Below are positions 1 through 9,266 of a stretch of DNA of 64,000 nt, piece after piece. Position 1 is the first letter of the stretch. Each line of letters opens with the position of its first letter. Position numbers and translations under genes: made by a program. This DNA is from Aristaeella lactis (lineage in GTDB: Bacteria > Bacillota > Clostridia > Christensenellales > Aristaeellaceae). The notes beneath the pieces were generated by a model. The model was not told where the DNA came from and did no database searches. It was given only the letters and a program-made list of their open reading frames with translations. The stretch lies in NCBI RefSeq assembly GCF_018118585.1, contig NZ_CP069421.1, forward strand, positions 3,100,001-3,164,000, in the 5' to 3' direction.

Positions 1-17
1 GGCAGTTTGTCACTGCC
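1..17 (-). terminator. Possible terminator hairpin, cut by window edge
   Basis: GGCAGT and ACTGCC form a 6-bp stem with a 5-nt loop, 20 bases beyond the stop codon of the nucleotidase gene. Any T-run would lie outside the window, so this is only a candidate. Confidence 0.3.
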
Positions 18-37
18 CGGCCTGGAGCGCCTGGTAA

Positions 38-1726
38 TTATTTGATCTGGGTTTCGGAACCGCGGGGCTGGCCATAGGCTTCCGCAGTGACCTTGCCCTG
101 GAGCACTTCAGCGACGTAAGCCATAACCGCTTCGTCCATCGGGATACCGGTGTCGAAGCTGGCGCTGGAACGGGCAAATACATTGTAGGTATCGCCGCCG
201 GCAGCGCAGAAGTTGTTGGTCACAACCGCATAGGTGGCTTCCGGATTGAAGGGCTCACCGTTGATCTTGGTGATGGTGACACGGTTGATGGAAGCGGGAG
301 CAAAGTAGCTGCTTTCCTTGCCGTCAAGCGTGTATACATTTCCCTGGTCGAAGGCTTTGGTGGTGTCGAGGGTCCACTCGATACCGGAGGTCTGGGGATA
401 ACCGCCGATCGCGTCAGGTGTGCAGAAGGTGGAAGCTTCGAGAGCTTCAAGCAATTCGGCACCGGTGACATAAACCACGGCAACGGTGTTGCCAAAGGGC
501 AGCACGGTGTTGATATCCTTCTTGGTGATATCGCCCGCCGCGATGGCAGCACGGATGCCGCCGCCGTTGGTGATACCAACAACCGCATTGGGTTCAACCT
601 GTTCAATGCCGCCTTCCTTCACAACAGACCAGACCATGGCGTCGGTGATCAGGTCGCCCAGGTTGGTTTCTTCAGTACGGTTTCCGGGAGCTTTATCACC
701 GTTGAGCAGGACATCGGTGGCAGCGAATACAGTGTTGTATTCCTCATCTACTTTAGCGGTGATCTCCTGGGCAGCAGCCAGGACTGTCTGGTCAATGTAC
801 TTAAAGCTGTACAGCTTGGAACCGATGTAGGTCGGGATCAGGAAATTGCTTTCGATTCCCTTGGATTCGTTGTCAATGACCACGACGCCGATGTTGGCGA
901 ACTTGGTGCCGGTGGACTGGATGGACTGGCCGTCCTGGCCGGCGGTCATGACGGTGTGGCTGTGGCCGTCGAGTACCATATCGATGCCGGTCACCCTGGC
1001 CAGCGCGTCAACGGAACGGTAGCCGTTTACCTTGGATTCAGCGTCAACACCCAGGTGGAACAGACCGATCACGAGGTCCGCGTCAGCACGGATCGCATCC
1101 ACGGCATTCTGGGTGGTTTCATAAAGCTTGTCAAAGGCGGCAAAGGTGATCATGTTGATCAGACCGGGATTGACCTTGGTGACGGTTTCGGGAGTCTCCA
1201 CGCCGACGAAGCCGATCTTCAGGCCGCTTTCAGTGGTGATGATGGTGGAAGCGGGGAGGATGGTCTCACCGGTCTCATCCAGCGTGACGCTGGCGCAGAT
1301 CACCGGGAAGCTGGCTTTGGACAGGTTTTCCATCAGCTGGGCATAACCGAAGTCGAATTCGTGGTTGCCCAGGGTGACGACGGAGTAGCCGGCGGCATTC
1401 ATCATGTCAATGGCGGAAGCGCCCTTGCTGGAACTGACATAAACGGTGCCCTGGCTGAAGTCGCCGGAGTCGGCCAGGATCACTTCAGCGCCCAGGGATT
1501 TGAAGTAATCGCGCAGGCCGGCGATATAGGCATAACCGTCGATCTGACCGTGTACGTCGTTGGAATGCAGGATGACGGTCTTGCCGGTGTAGTCCTTGGC
1601 CAGTTCATACTGGATGTTCGCTTTCGCGGCGTAATCCGCGGAAGACCAGTCAGCTTCCTCCGCAAAGCCGGCGCAGCAACCCAGCAGAAGACACAGGGAC
1701 AACAGAATACCAAGAAGTTTCCTCAT
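38..1726 (-). CDS. Secreted 5'-nucleotidase / UshA-like metallophosphoesterase
   Basis: A 562-residue protein of the 5'-nucleotidase/UshA family, which hydrolyses nucleotides or related phosphoesters outside the cell. The N-terminal metallophosphatase domain shows the dimetal motifs HSNDVHG (54-60), DSGDF (86-90), GNHEFDFG (120-127) and GHSHT (254-258). The C-terminal substrate domain has NGGGIRAA and a late AAGGDTYN motif. The signal peptide MRKLLGILLSLCLLLGCCAGFAEE could be cut by signal peptidase I after GFA or processed as a lipoprotein at LLGC. The start at 1726 is chosen because AAGGAGG lies just upstream; a longer frame reaches 1789 but lacks such a site. It reads away from the uronate operon. 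The exact substrate cannot be told. Confidence 0.9.
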   Translation of the reverse strand: MRKLLGILLSLCLLLGCCAGFAEEADWSSADYAAKANIQYELAKDYTGKTVILHSNDVHGQIDGYAYIAGLRDYFKSLGAEVILADSGDFSQGTVYVSSSKGASAIDMMNAAGYSVVTLGNHEFDFGYAQLMENLSKASFPVICASVTLDETGETILPASTIITTESGLKIGFVGVETPETVTKVNPGLINMITFAAFDKLYETTQNAVDAIRADADLVIGLFHLGVDAESKVNGYRSVDALARVTGIDMVLDGHSHTVMTAGQDGQSIQSTGTKFANIGVVVIDNESKGIESNFLIPTYIGSKLYSFKYIDQTVLAAAQEITAKVDEEYNTVFAATDVLLNGDKAPGNRTEETNLGDLITDAMVWSVVKEGGIEQVEPNAVVGITNGGGIRAAIAAGDITKKDINTVLPFGNTVAVVYVTGAELLEALEASTFCTPDAIGGYPQTSGIEWTLDTTKAFDQGNVYTLDGKESSYFAPASINRVTITKINGEPFNPEATYAVVTNNFCAAGGDTYNVFARSSASFDTGIPMDEAVMAYVAEVLQGKVTAEAYGQPRGSETQIK

Positions 1727-2020
1727 GCAAAATACCCTCCTTAGATGCATGGTTGATATGAATATGTAGGTCTTCGAAAAGTATAGCAAAGGAACCAGGG
1801 AAAATCAATGACCCGGGGAAAAACATTTTTCTCCGAAAACACACAAAGAATATCCGTTTTGTCCATATAAGAGGCCCTTGTTTGAAAGCCCTTGATTTTC
1901 CTTGCTTTCCGGACGAATATTCCTTTTTGTACACCGGATGGAGAGATGTATGAATCCTTGACGAAAAGCCGTTTTGTAGTGTAAATTAGTATTAGAAATT
2001 CCATGTCGGAGGGCAGGAAA
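1727..2020. other. Divergent intergenic region, nucleotidase / uxa operon
   Basis: About 290 bases separate the two divergent start codons. I see no convincing gene. The right part holds a candidate promoter for the uxa operon; the left part must hold the nucleotidase promoter, which I could not place. Confidence 0.6.
1958..1987 (+). promoter_or_regulatory. Candidate promoter of uxa operon
   Basis: TTGACG (1958-1963) followed after 18 bases by TAAATT (1982-1987), about 30 bases upstream of the uxaB start. The -35 matches the sigma-A consensus at 5 of 6 positions, the -10 only at 4 of 6. The weak -10 would fit an activator-dependent promoter, but that is inference. Confidence 0.45.
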
Positions 2021-3511
2021 ATGGCACAGTTGAATTACAGGGTCCTGGAACAGTCCGGATATGACGGATTTATCCTGAAAAACGCGCCGGAAAAGGTGAT
2101 GCAGTTCGGTGAAGGAAACTTCCTGCGCGCTTTTGCGGACAACTTTTTTGACATTGCGAATGAAAAAGCGGGATTTAACGGCAAGGTGGCGCTTATACAG
2201 CCCATCGCCCAGGGACTGACTGACCTGATCAACAAACAGGAAGGCCTTTATACGCTGTATCTGCGCGGCAGCGACAAGGGTGTGAAGGTAGATGAAAAAC
2301 GGGTCATTTCCGCGGTAAGCCGTTGTATCAATCCCTACGGAGACTGGGATAAAGTGCTTGAACTGGCCCGGAGCGCGGACCTGGAGATTGTTGTATCCAA
2401 TACAACGGAAGCGGGCATTGTCCATGATACGGAGAGCGCCTTTGACCAGGAACCGCCGGTCAGTTTCCCGGCGAAGCTGACCCGTGTGCTGTATGAAAGG
2501 TATACGGCGGGACAAAAAGGAGTTGTGGTGCTCAGCTGTGAACTGATCGACAACAACGGCAGGGAACTGCAGAAATGCGTGAATCAGTACATAGATGACT
2601 GGAAGCTGGACAGCGGTTTCCGCACCTGGGTAAATGAGGAAAACCTGTTCTGCTCCACACTGGTGGACCGGATCGTTCCGGGACGGATCCGTGATCCGAA
2701 GGAAGCGGAGGCGCTGGCTGCTGCCAATGGATACGAGGATCCGCTGACGGATGTGGGAGAGTTTTTCGGCATCTGGGTCATCGAAGGTCCGCAGGAACTG
2801 GAAGAGCGGCTTCCTTTCAGGAAGGCCGGCGTTCCTGTGATCGTGGTACCGGACGTGACACCGTACAAGAAACGGAAAGTCCGTATCCTGAACGGCGCGC
2901 ACACAGGATTTGTGCCCGGCGCTTACCTGGCCGGATATGATATTGTTCGGGACTGCATGCATGATGAAACCATACTGGGATATATGAACCGGATGCTCTA
3001 TGACGAAGTGATCCCCACCCTTCCGCTGGAGAAGAAAGACCTGGAGGATTTTGCCCGGGCGGTACAGGACCGGTTTAACAATCCCTTTGTCAACCATGAG
3101 CTGATGAGTATCAGCCTGAACAGTACCAGCAAGTGGCGGGCACGGAATATGCCATCCTTCCTGGACTATGTACAGGGAAAGGGGACACTGCCGCCCTGCC
3201 TGACCACCAGCTTTGCCGCCTATGTGGCGTTTTATTCCAGCGAATCGCAGGCTCTGACGGAACAGGGGCTTATCTGCCGCCGGCCGAAGGGAAATGAGTA
3301 CACGGTGAATGATGACCGGTCTGTGCTGGAGTTCTACTGGCAGCACAGGAATGACAGCCCTGAGGAGCTGATTCATGCCGTGATGACAAATGAAGACATG
3401 TGGGGAACAGACCTGACGAAAGTGAACGGGTTTGAGGCTGCGGCGGCCGGAATCCTGAAAACCATCCGCACGGAGGGCGCCCTGAAGGCGTTTGAAAACT
3501 GCCTGGCCTGA
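2021..3511 (+). CDS. uxaB: Tagaturonate reductase (altronate oxidoreductase)
   Basis: NADH-dependent reduction of D-tagaturonate to D-altronate, the second step of galacturonate catabolism. The 496-residue protein belongs to the long-chain mannitol dehydrogenase family: an N-terminal nucleotide-binding segment with MQFGEGNFLRAFADNF, which is typical of UxaB, and a C-terminal catalytic half with KVRILNGAHTG near residue 286. The start at 2021 has GGAGGG 7 bases upstream; an earlier in-frame ATG at 2003 has none. It is the first gene of uxaB-uxaA-eda-kdgK-uxaC. UxaB is preferred over the fructuronate reductase UxuB because uxaA follows directly and a better UxuB candidate lies at 9267. Confidence 0.9.
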   Translation: MAQLNYRVLEQSGYDGFILKNAPEKVMQFGEGNFLRAFADNFFDIANEKAGFNGKVALIQPIAQGLTDLINKQEGLYTLYLRGSDKGVKVDEKRVISAVSRCINPYGDWDKVLELARSADLEIVVSNTTEAGIVHDTESAFDQEPPVSFPAKLTRVLYERYTAGQKGVVVLSCELIDNNGRELQKCVNQYIDDWKLDSGFRTWVNEENLFCSTLVDRIVPGRIRDPKEAEALAAANGYEDPLTDVGEFFGIWVIEGPQELEERLPFRKAGVPVIVVPDVTPYKKRKVRILNGAHTGFVPGAYLAGYDIVRDCMHDETILGYMNRMLYDEVIPTLPLEKKDLEDFARAVQDRFNNPFVNHELMSISLNSTSKWRARNMPSFLDYVQGKGTLPPCLTTSFAAYVAFYSSESQALTEQGLICRRPKGNEYTVNDDRSVLEFYWQHRNDSPEELIHAVMTNEDMWGTDLTKVNGFEAAAAGILKTIRTEGALKAFENCLA

Positions 3512-3524
3512 CGGGAGGAAGAAC

Positions 3525-5009
3525 ATGAACGAAATGGTGCGCATCAATCCCGCGGATACGGTGGCGGTGGCACTGGCACCCCTGGAAGCCGGGAAAACGG
3601 TCTCTTTCGGGGATGGAACGGTCACCCTGCGGGATGACCTGCCCATGGGCCATAAGGCTGCCCTGCGGGATATCCGAAAAGGAGAAGCAGTCATCAAGTA
3701 CGGCTATCCGATCGGGGAAGCGACAGAGGATATCCCGGTCGGCGGACATGTACATGTCCACAACCTGCATACTCTGCTGTCCGGGGAAAAGGAATATGAG
3801 TGGCATCCTGTGTATCCGACACAGGAGGAGAAATGCCGTCCGGCAGCCTTTATGGGCTATCCGCGGAAGGCGGGCCGGCCCGGAGTGCGGAACGAGTTGT
3901 GGATTCTGCCGACTGTGGGCTGCGTGAACGACGCGGCAAAGGCACTTGCCCGGGAAGCACAGGCGCTGGCGGGCGGCGCGGTGGAGGGAATATACGCGTT
4001 CCCGCATCCTTACGGCTGCAGTCAGCTGGGGGATGACCAGGAGAACACCCGTAAAGCACTGGCCGCACTGGCAACGCATCCCAACGCCGGCGGTGTTCTG
4101 CTGCTGGGACTGGGATGTGAGAACAGCGGCATAGAACAGATCCGGCCCTATATGGGCAGCTTTGATGAAAGCCGGGTTCGTTTCCTGGTCTGCCAGGAGT
4201 GCGGGGACGAGCAGGAAGAGGGAATGCGGCTGCTGGAAGAACTGGCGCAGCGTATGCGGCAGGACGAACGGGTCCCCTGTACTGCTGATCAGCTGACGGT
4301 GGGACTCAAGTGCGGCGGTTCCGACGGGCTTTCAGGCATTACGGCGAATCCGGTGATCGGGGTGTTCAGCGATCTGCTGACAGCTATGGGCGGCTCAACG
4401 ATCCTGACGGAAGTGCCGGAAATGTTCGGTGCGGAAACGATCCTGATGGACCGCTGCGAGAACGAGGAGCTGTTCCGGAAGACTGTGGATCTGATCAACG
4501 GGTTCAAGGCGTATTTCGAGAGCTATCATATGCCGGTGTATGAAAACCCGTCTCCCGGCAACAAGGCCGGCGGTATTACAACACTCGAGGACAAGGCGCT
4601 GGGCTGCACCCAGAAGAGCGGACACTCCGCAGTGAAGGGTGTGCTGGCTTACGGAGAGAGGGCGGAAGCAGCGGGGCTGAACCTGCTGTCCGCTCCGGGA
4701 AATGACCTGGTTGCGTCCACCGCGCTGGCGGTTTCCGGCGCACAGCTGGTGCTTTTTTCCACCGGAAGGGGAACACCCTTCGGATGCCCGGTACCAACGG
4801 TGAAGATTGCTTCCAATACACCGCTGGCGGAAAAGAAACGGAACTGGATCGACTTTGATGCCGGAAGGCTGCTGGCAGGCAGGACGATGAAGGAAATGGG
4901 AGAAGAACTGCTGGACCTGGTGCTGCGGACTGCTTCCGGGGAACAGACCCGCGGTGAACGGAACGGATTCCATGATATGGCCATTTTCAAACAGGGTGTT
5001 ACGCTGTGA
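3525..5009 (+). CDS. uxaA: Altronate dehydratase
   Basis: Dehydrates D-altronate to 2-keto-3-deoxygluconate (KDG). The 494-residue protein has the two-part UxaA architecture: an N-terminal SAF-type domain (about 1-95, ending in VGGHVHVHNL) and a large UxaA domain beginning with FMGYPRKAGRPGVRNELWI. Cysteine-containing segments (TVGCVND, GLGCENSG, LVCQECGDEQ, LKCGGSDG) fit the metal-dependent family. The start at 3525 has GGGAGGAAG directly upstream; the 13-base gap from uxaB implies co-transcription. No frame damage is seen. Confidence 0.92.
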   Translation: MNEMVRINPADTVAVALAPLEAGKTVSFGDGTVTLRDDLPMGHKAALRDIRKGEAVIKYGYPIGEATEDIPVGGHVHVHNLHTLLSGEKEYEWHPVYPTQEEKCRPAAFMGYPRKAGRPGVRNELWILPTVGCVNDAAKALAREAQALAGGAVEGIYAFPHPYGCSQLGDDQENTRKALAALATHPNAGGVLLLGLGCENSGIEQIRPYMGSFDESRVRFLVCQECGDEQEEGMRLLEELAQRMRQDERVPCTADQLTVGLKCGGSDGLSGITANPVIGVFSDLLTAMGGSTILTEVPEMFGAETILMDRCENEELFRKTVDLINGFKAYFESYHMPVYENPSPGNKAGGITTLEDKALGCTQKSGHSAVKGVLAYGERAEAAGLNLLSAPGNDLVASTALAVSGAQLVLFSTGRGTPFGCPVPTVKIASNTPLAEKKRNWIDFDAGRLLAGRTMKEMGEELLDLVLRTASGEQTRGERNGFHDMAIFKQGVTL

Positions 5010-5043
5010 TGAATAAATACAATGAACTGTGGAGGACAGGAAA

Positions 5044-5682
5044 ATGACGGATATGATGAAAAAACTGCAGGGAATCGGCATTGTGCCGGTGGTGGTACTG
5101 GAAAACGCGGATGACGCGGTTCCGCTGGCTGAACGGCTGATGGCCGGCGGACTGCCCTGCGCGGAAGTGACCTTCCGGACCGCGGCGGCGGAGGAATCGA
5201 TCCGCCGGATGGCCAAGGCTTTTCCGGAAATGATCATCGGCGCGGGAACCGTGCTGACAACAGAGCAGGCGGATCGGGCTATCGACGCCGGTGCGACATT
5301 TATTGTCAGCCCCGGCTTTAATCCGAAGGTGACAGAGCATGTGCTGAAGAAGGGCGTTCCCATGACACCCGGCGTATGCACCCCGACGGAGATCGAAGCG
5401 GCGCTGCAGTTTGACCTGGATGTGCTGAAGTTCTTCCCTGCGGAACCGGCCGGCGGCCTGAAGATGATCAAAGCCCTGGCGGCACCGTATGTGGGCCTTC
5501 ACTTTATGCCCACCGGCGGCATCAACGCGGCAAATGTCCGGGATTACCTGGCCTATGACAGGATTGTGGCCTGCGGCGGAAGCTGGATGGTCAGCGGAAA
5601 GCTGGTCAAAGAAGGCAAGTTTGATGAAATTGAGAAACTGGTGCGGGAAGCCGCAGATATTGTTAAGGAAATCAGGGGGTAA
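5044..5682 (+). CDS. eda: KDPG/KHG aldolase
   Basis: Cleaves 2-keto-3-deoxy-6-phosphogluconate to pyruvate and glyceraldehyde-3-phosphate, the last step of the uronate route. The 212-residue TIM barrel is the usual length. The Schiff-base lysine is K129 in DVLKFFPAE, with the catalytic glutamate E41 in CAEVTFRT; MPTGGIN supplies the phosphate-binding loop. ATG 5044 has GGAGG upstream at good spacing. It lies 34 bases after uxaA and 5 bases before kdgK, so it is in the same operon. Confidence 0.94.
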   Translation: MTDMMKKLQGIGIVPVVVLENADDAVPLAERLMAGGLPCAEVTFRTAAAEESIRRMAKAFPEMIIGAGTVLTTEQADRAIDAGATFIVSPGFNPKVTEHVLKKGVPMTPGVCTPTEIEAALQFDLDVLKFFPAEPAGGLKMIKALAAPYVGLHFMPTGGINAANVRDYLAYDRIVACGGSWMVSGKLVKEGKFDEIEKLVREAADIVKEIRG

Positions 5683-5687
5683 GAAAA

Positions 5688-6785
5688 ATGGAACTGAATC
5701 TGAAAGCCGCCGAAGAGTGCCGTTATGACGCGGTATCCCTGGGTGAGATCATGCTGCGCCTGGATCCCGGTGAAGGCCGGATCCGTACCGCACGGGAATT
5801 TAAAGTGTGGGAAGGCGGCGGCGAATACAACGTGGTTCGGGGGCTGCACAAGTGCTTCGGCCTGAGGACCGGTGTCATGACTGCCTTTGCGGATAACGAG
5901 GTCGGCAAGCTGATGAAGGACCTGATCGAGCAGGGCGGCGTGGACACCAGCCTGATCTGCTGGAAAAAGACAGACGGTATCGGCAGGGTCTGCCGGAACG
6001 GCCTGAATTTCACCGAGCGCGGCTTTGGTATCCGGGGAGCGGTAGGCTGCTCCGACCGTGCCAACACCGCTATTTCCAAAGCTACCCCTGATGACTTTGA
6101 CTTTGACTACATCTTCGGTAAACTCGGCGTACGGTGGCTGCATACAGGCGGCATTTACGCGGCACTGTCCGAGCAGAGCTGTGAGACAGTCATTGCCGCC
6201 TGCAAGGCTGCAAAGAAATACGGCACGCTGGTCTCCTATGACCTGAATTACCGTCCCTCCATGTGGTCAGCCATCGGCGGCCTGGAGAAGGCCCGTGAAG
6301 TCAACCGGGAGGTTGCCGGGTATGTGGATGTGATGATCGGCAATGAAGAAGACTTTACAGCGTGCCTGGGTCTGCAGGTGGAAGGCAATGACGAAAACCT
6401 GAAGGAGCTGAACCTGGACGGATACTATAAAATGATCGCGGAAGCTGCGAAGCAGTATCCCAACTTCAAGGCGATCGCCACTACACTGCGCACGGTCCGT
6501 ACAGCGACAGTGAATGACTGGAAAGCCATCTGCTGGGCGGATGGGAAAGTATATATGTCTAAGGCTTTTGACGGACTGGAGATCCTGGACCGTGTCGGCG
6601 GCGGCGATTCCTTTGCTTCCGGTCTGATCTACGGCCTGATGACCACCGGCGATCCGGAACAGGCTGTGAACTACGGTGCCGCCCACGGCGCACTGGCCAT
6701 GACCACGCCCGGGGATACCAGCATGGCCAGCAAGGAAGAAGTCGAATCCATTATCAGGAATGGCAGCGCCCGTGTGAAACGGTAA
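5688..6785 (+). CDS. kdgK: 2-keto-3-deoxygluconate kinase (PfkB family)
   Basis: Phosphorylates KDG to KDPG, linking the altronate and mannonate dehydratase products to Eda. The 365-residue protein is a ribokinase/PfkB sugar kinase: N-terminal substrate loop WEGGGEYNVVRGL and C-terminal signature DRVGGGDSFASGLIYG with the catalytic base aspartate in GGGD. It is slightly longer than many KdgK proteins but has no obvious extra domain. AGGGGGT just upstream overlaps the end of eda. The assignment as KDG kinase rather than another sugar kinase rests mainly on the operon. Confidence 0.88.
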   Translation: MELNLKAAEECRYDAVSLGEIMLRLDPGEGRIRTAREFKVWEGGGEYNVVRGLHKCFGLRTGVMTAFADNEVGKLMKDLIEQGGVDTSLICWKKTDGIGRVCRNGLNFTERGFGIRGAVGCSDRANTAISKATPDDFDFDYIFGKLGVRWLHTGGIYAALSEQSCETVIAACKAAKKYGTLVSYDLNYRPSMWSAIGGLEKAREVNREVAGYVDVMIGNEEDFTACLGLQVEGNDENLKELNLDGYYKMIAEAAKQYPNFKAIATTLRTVRTATVNDWKAICWADGKVYMSKAFDGLEILDRVGGGDSFASGLIYGLMTTGDPEQAVNYGAAHGALAMTTPGDTSMASKEEVESIIRNGSARVKR

Positions 6786-6857
6786 TCGGTTTCTGTTCGG
6801 AAGATTACAGAAACAGGCACTATATAAAAATCTGAGCAAGGGGAAGGAAGAGAGATT

Positions 6858-8273
6858 ATGGGAGCATTTATGGACCGGGATTTCCTGCTGAACACGGAAG
6901 CGGCGAAAAAGCTTTACCACGAAGCGGCGGATGGGATGCCGATTATTGATTACCACTGTCACCTGAGCCCGAAGGAAATCTGGGAGGATATCCGGTACGA
7001 AAATATCACCCAGGTGTGGCTGGGCGGCGATCACTATAAGTGGCGTCTGATGCGGTCTGCGGGAGTGCCGGAGAAATATGTTACCGGCAATGCCCCGGAC
7101 CGGGAAAAGTTCGAGAAATACGCTGAGGTTCTTGGAAAAGCGGTCGGCAATCCCCTGCATCACTGGAGTCATCTGGAGCTTCGGCGCTTCTTCGGCTATG
7201 AGGGGATCCTGAACAGGGAAACAGCCGGAGAAGTGTGGGATCTGGCTAACGCGAAACTGCAGGAAGAAGGTTATTCCGCCCGCGGACTCATCATAAGGAG
7301 CAATGTAAAAATCATCTGCACAACGGATGATCCGGTGGACAGCCTGGAATGGCATGAAAAGCTGGCCGCGGATAAATCCTTCCCTGTGACGGTGCTGCCT
7401 GCCTGGCGACCGGACAAAGCCATGAACCTGGAAAAGCCGGATTATCCGGAATATATAGCCCGGCTGGAAAAAACGGCGGGAATGAAGGTGAACAGCTTTG
7501 CGGATCTGAAGAAGGCCCTGCATGTGCGTCTGGACTTCTTCGCTGACCATGGATGCAAACTGAGTGACCACGGACTGAACTATGTGATGTTCGCCCCGGC
7601 GGCGGAGGATGAGATCGAGGCGATCTTTGCTGAACGGATGAACGGCATCCTGCCTGACGCGGAAAAGGAAGCCAAATTCAAGTATGCCTTCATGGCGGCT
7701 ATGGCAGCGGAATACAGTGAACGGAACTGGGTGATGCAGCTGCACTACGGCTGCCGCCGCGACAATAATCCGGTAACTTTTCGCGCAATGGGACCGGATA
7801 CCGGTTTTGACTGCGTGGACAATTCCGCTCCCAGCGGGCAGACCGCCGCGTTTCTCGGAGCACTGGAGGAAGCCGGAAGCCTGCCGAAAACAATCCTTTA
7901 CAGCCTGAATACCAATGACAATGCCGCTATTGACACCATCCTGGGCTGCTTCCAGAATGATACCGCGATCGGACGGATCCAGCATGGTTCCGCCTGGTGG
8001 TTTAATGACCACTTTGACGGTATGGTTGAGCAGATGAAGAGCCTGGCTTCCCTGGGCTACCTGGCCGGCTTTGTGGGGATGCTGACAGACAGCCGGAGCT
8101 TCCTGAGCTATCCGCGGCATGAGTATTTCCGCCGCATCCTGTGCAGGATCCTCGGCGAGTGGGTTGAGGAAGGATTCTATCCGGAGGATTATGACACACT
8201 GAAGGAGATCGTGGCGGATATCAGCTATAATAATGCCAAACGTTACTTCAGTTTTGAAGAGAAAAAGATCTGA
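6858..8273 (+). CDS. uxaC: Glucuronate/galacturonate isomerase
   Basis: Isomerises D-galacturonate to D-tagaturonate and D-glucuronate to D-fructuronate, so it feeds both the uxa and uxu branches. The 471-residue protein matches the usual UxaC length. It has IIDYHCHLSPKEIWED with the HxH metal-ligand pair near residue 37, and MQLHYGCRRDNN in the centre. AAGGGGAAGGA lies upstream of ATG 6858. It is the last gene of the forward operon and is followed by a strong terminator at 8286. Confidence 0.94.
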   Translation: MGAFMDRDFLLNTEAAKKLYHEAADGMPIIDYHCHLSPKEIWEDIRYENITQVWLGGDHYKWRLMRSAGVPEKYVTGNAPDREKFEKYAEVLGKAVGNPLHHWSHLELRRFFGYEGILNRETAGEVWDLANAKLQEEGYSARGLIIRSNVKIICTTDDPVDSLEWHEKLAADKSFPVTVLPAWRPDKAMNLEKPDYPEYIARLEKTAGMKVNSFADLKKALHVRLDFFADHGCKLSDHGLNYVMFAPAAEDEIEAIFAERMNGILPDAEKEAKFKYAFMAAMAAEYSERNWVMQLHYGCRRDNNPVTFRAMGPDTGFDCVDNSAPSGQTAAFLGALEEAGSLPKTILYSLNTNDNAAIDTILGCFQNDTAIGRIQHGSAWWFNDHFDGMVEQMKSLASLGYLAGFVGMLTDSRSFLSYPRHEYFRRILCRILGEWVEEGFYPEDYDTLKEIVADISYNNAKRYFSFEEKKI

Positions 8274-8285
8274 GCATGACAGACG

Positions 8286-8320
8286 AACGGCGCCGGGATG
8301 ATGACCCGGCGCCGTTTTTG
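8286..8320 (+). terminator. Rho-independent terminator after uxaC
   Basis: AACGGCGCCGGG and CCCGGCGCCGTT form a 12-bp stem with a 7-nt loop, followed by a T-run. It lies between the converging uxaC and AraC genes and probably serves uxaC. Confidence 0.88.
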
Positions 8321-8322
8321 TA

Positions 8323-9114
8323 TTACAAATCATAATCCACCCGGCTGCTGTCCAGGGCGGGGACAGGCCTGCGGGGCCGGGATTCCAGGTAATCCCGCGG
8401 TGCAGTGCCGTATTTTTTCCGGAACATCTTGGAGAAATACAGGGGATCATGGAAACCGCAAAGCGCCGCGATGTCCGCGATGGTACGGGTGCCGGCACTG
8501 GCATCCCCGGCCAGGAGTTCCGCCGCCATTTTCAGCCTCTTGTCCACTAGGTACCGGTGGGGCGTAACGCCCAATTCCTTCTGGAACAGTTTACGCAGGT
8601 AATCGTAGCTGAAGGGCAGGGAATGAAGATAGGTATCCAGTTCATAGGCGCTGTCCGCATAATTGGAGATGATGTTGTTTTCAATCTGCGCCACGATGGG
8701 CGTCAGAACGGTTCCGGTCCGGTAGGCGGCAAGATAGCAGACGATCAGGTCGCCGTAGATGAACAGCAGGCGGGAAGATTCCTTCCGGTCGGAATAGAAA
8801 TGGAAGGAGGCTGCACTGAAAGCATCCAGCAGGAAATGGTTGGGATCATCGGAGACGACCAGGGGGGCGGAAAAGGAAAGAGCCGGGGACACCATGTTGA
8901 TATGGATGTTCTGGAAGCCGTCCGTGCAGGCGTTGGCATGTGGTGTCATAGGCGGAATGATGACAACGTCTCCTTCTTTATAATCCAGGCTCCTGTTGTC
9001 AAACAGGAAGGTGCCCGAACCCTGGGTGCAGTAAACAAACTCCCAGCTTTCATGGGCGTGCCGGGAAACGGTATAGACGGCGGTATGCCTGCCGACGTAG
9101 GTAATATCATTCAT
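8323..9114 (-). CDS. AraC-family transcriptional regulator with cupin sensor domain
   Basis: A 263-residue regulator. The N-terminal half is a cupin-like sugar-sensing domain (HAHESWEFVYCTQGSGTF, YKEGDVVIIPPMTPHA). The C-terminal ~100 residues are the double helix-turn-helix of AraC proteins, with the second helix region TIADIAALCGFHDPLYFSKM and the closing FRKKYGTAPRDYL. GGAGGA precedes ATG 9114 with 7-base spacing. It sits between the uxa operon and uxuB, so control of uronate genes is the likely role; the inducer cannot be read from the sequence. Confidence 0.9.
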   Translation of the reverse strand: MNDITYVGRHTAVYTVSRHAHESWEFVYCTQGSGTFLFDNRSLDYKEGDVVIIPPMTPHANACTDGFQNIHINMVSPALSFSAPLVVSDDPNHFLLDAFSAASFHFYSDRKESSRLLFIYGDLIVCYLAAYRTGTVLTPIVAQIENNIISNYADSAYELDTYLHSLPFSYDYLRKLFQKELGVTPHRYLVDKRLKMAAELLAGDASAGTRTIADIAALCGFHDPLYFSKMFRKKYGTAPRDYLESRPRRPVPALDSSRVDYDL

Positions 9115-9220
9115 GCCGGGGTCCTCCGATCAGGATAGGCTGATGATGCACACGATTTTGGTTGATTGTAACACGGGGGGTTCTGAAAGACAAGCAGGCG
9201 AAAACTGTCAGCAGGCACAG

Positions 9221-9252
9221 AAAAAGGGAAGCACGGGTTTGCCGTGCTTCCC
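9221..9252 (-). terminator. Rho-independent terminator after uxuB
   Basis: On the reverse strand GGGAAGCACGG and CCGTGCTTCCC form an 11-bp stem followed by five T. It lies 15 bases beyond the uxuB stop and ends the reverse dctP-uxuB gene cluster. Confidence 0.88.
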
Positions 9253-9266
9253 GGATACTGCTTCTG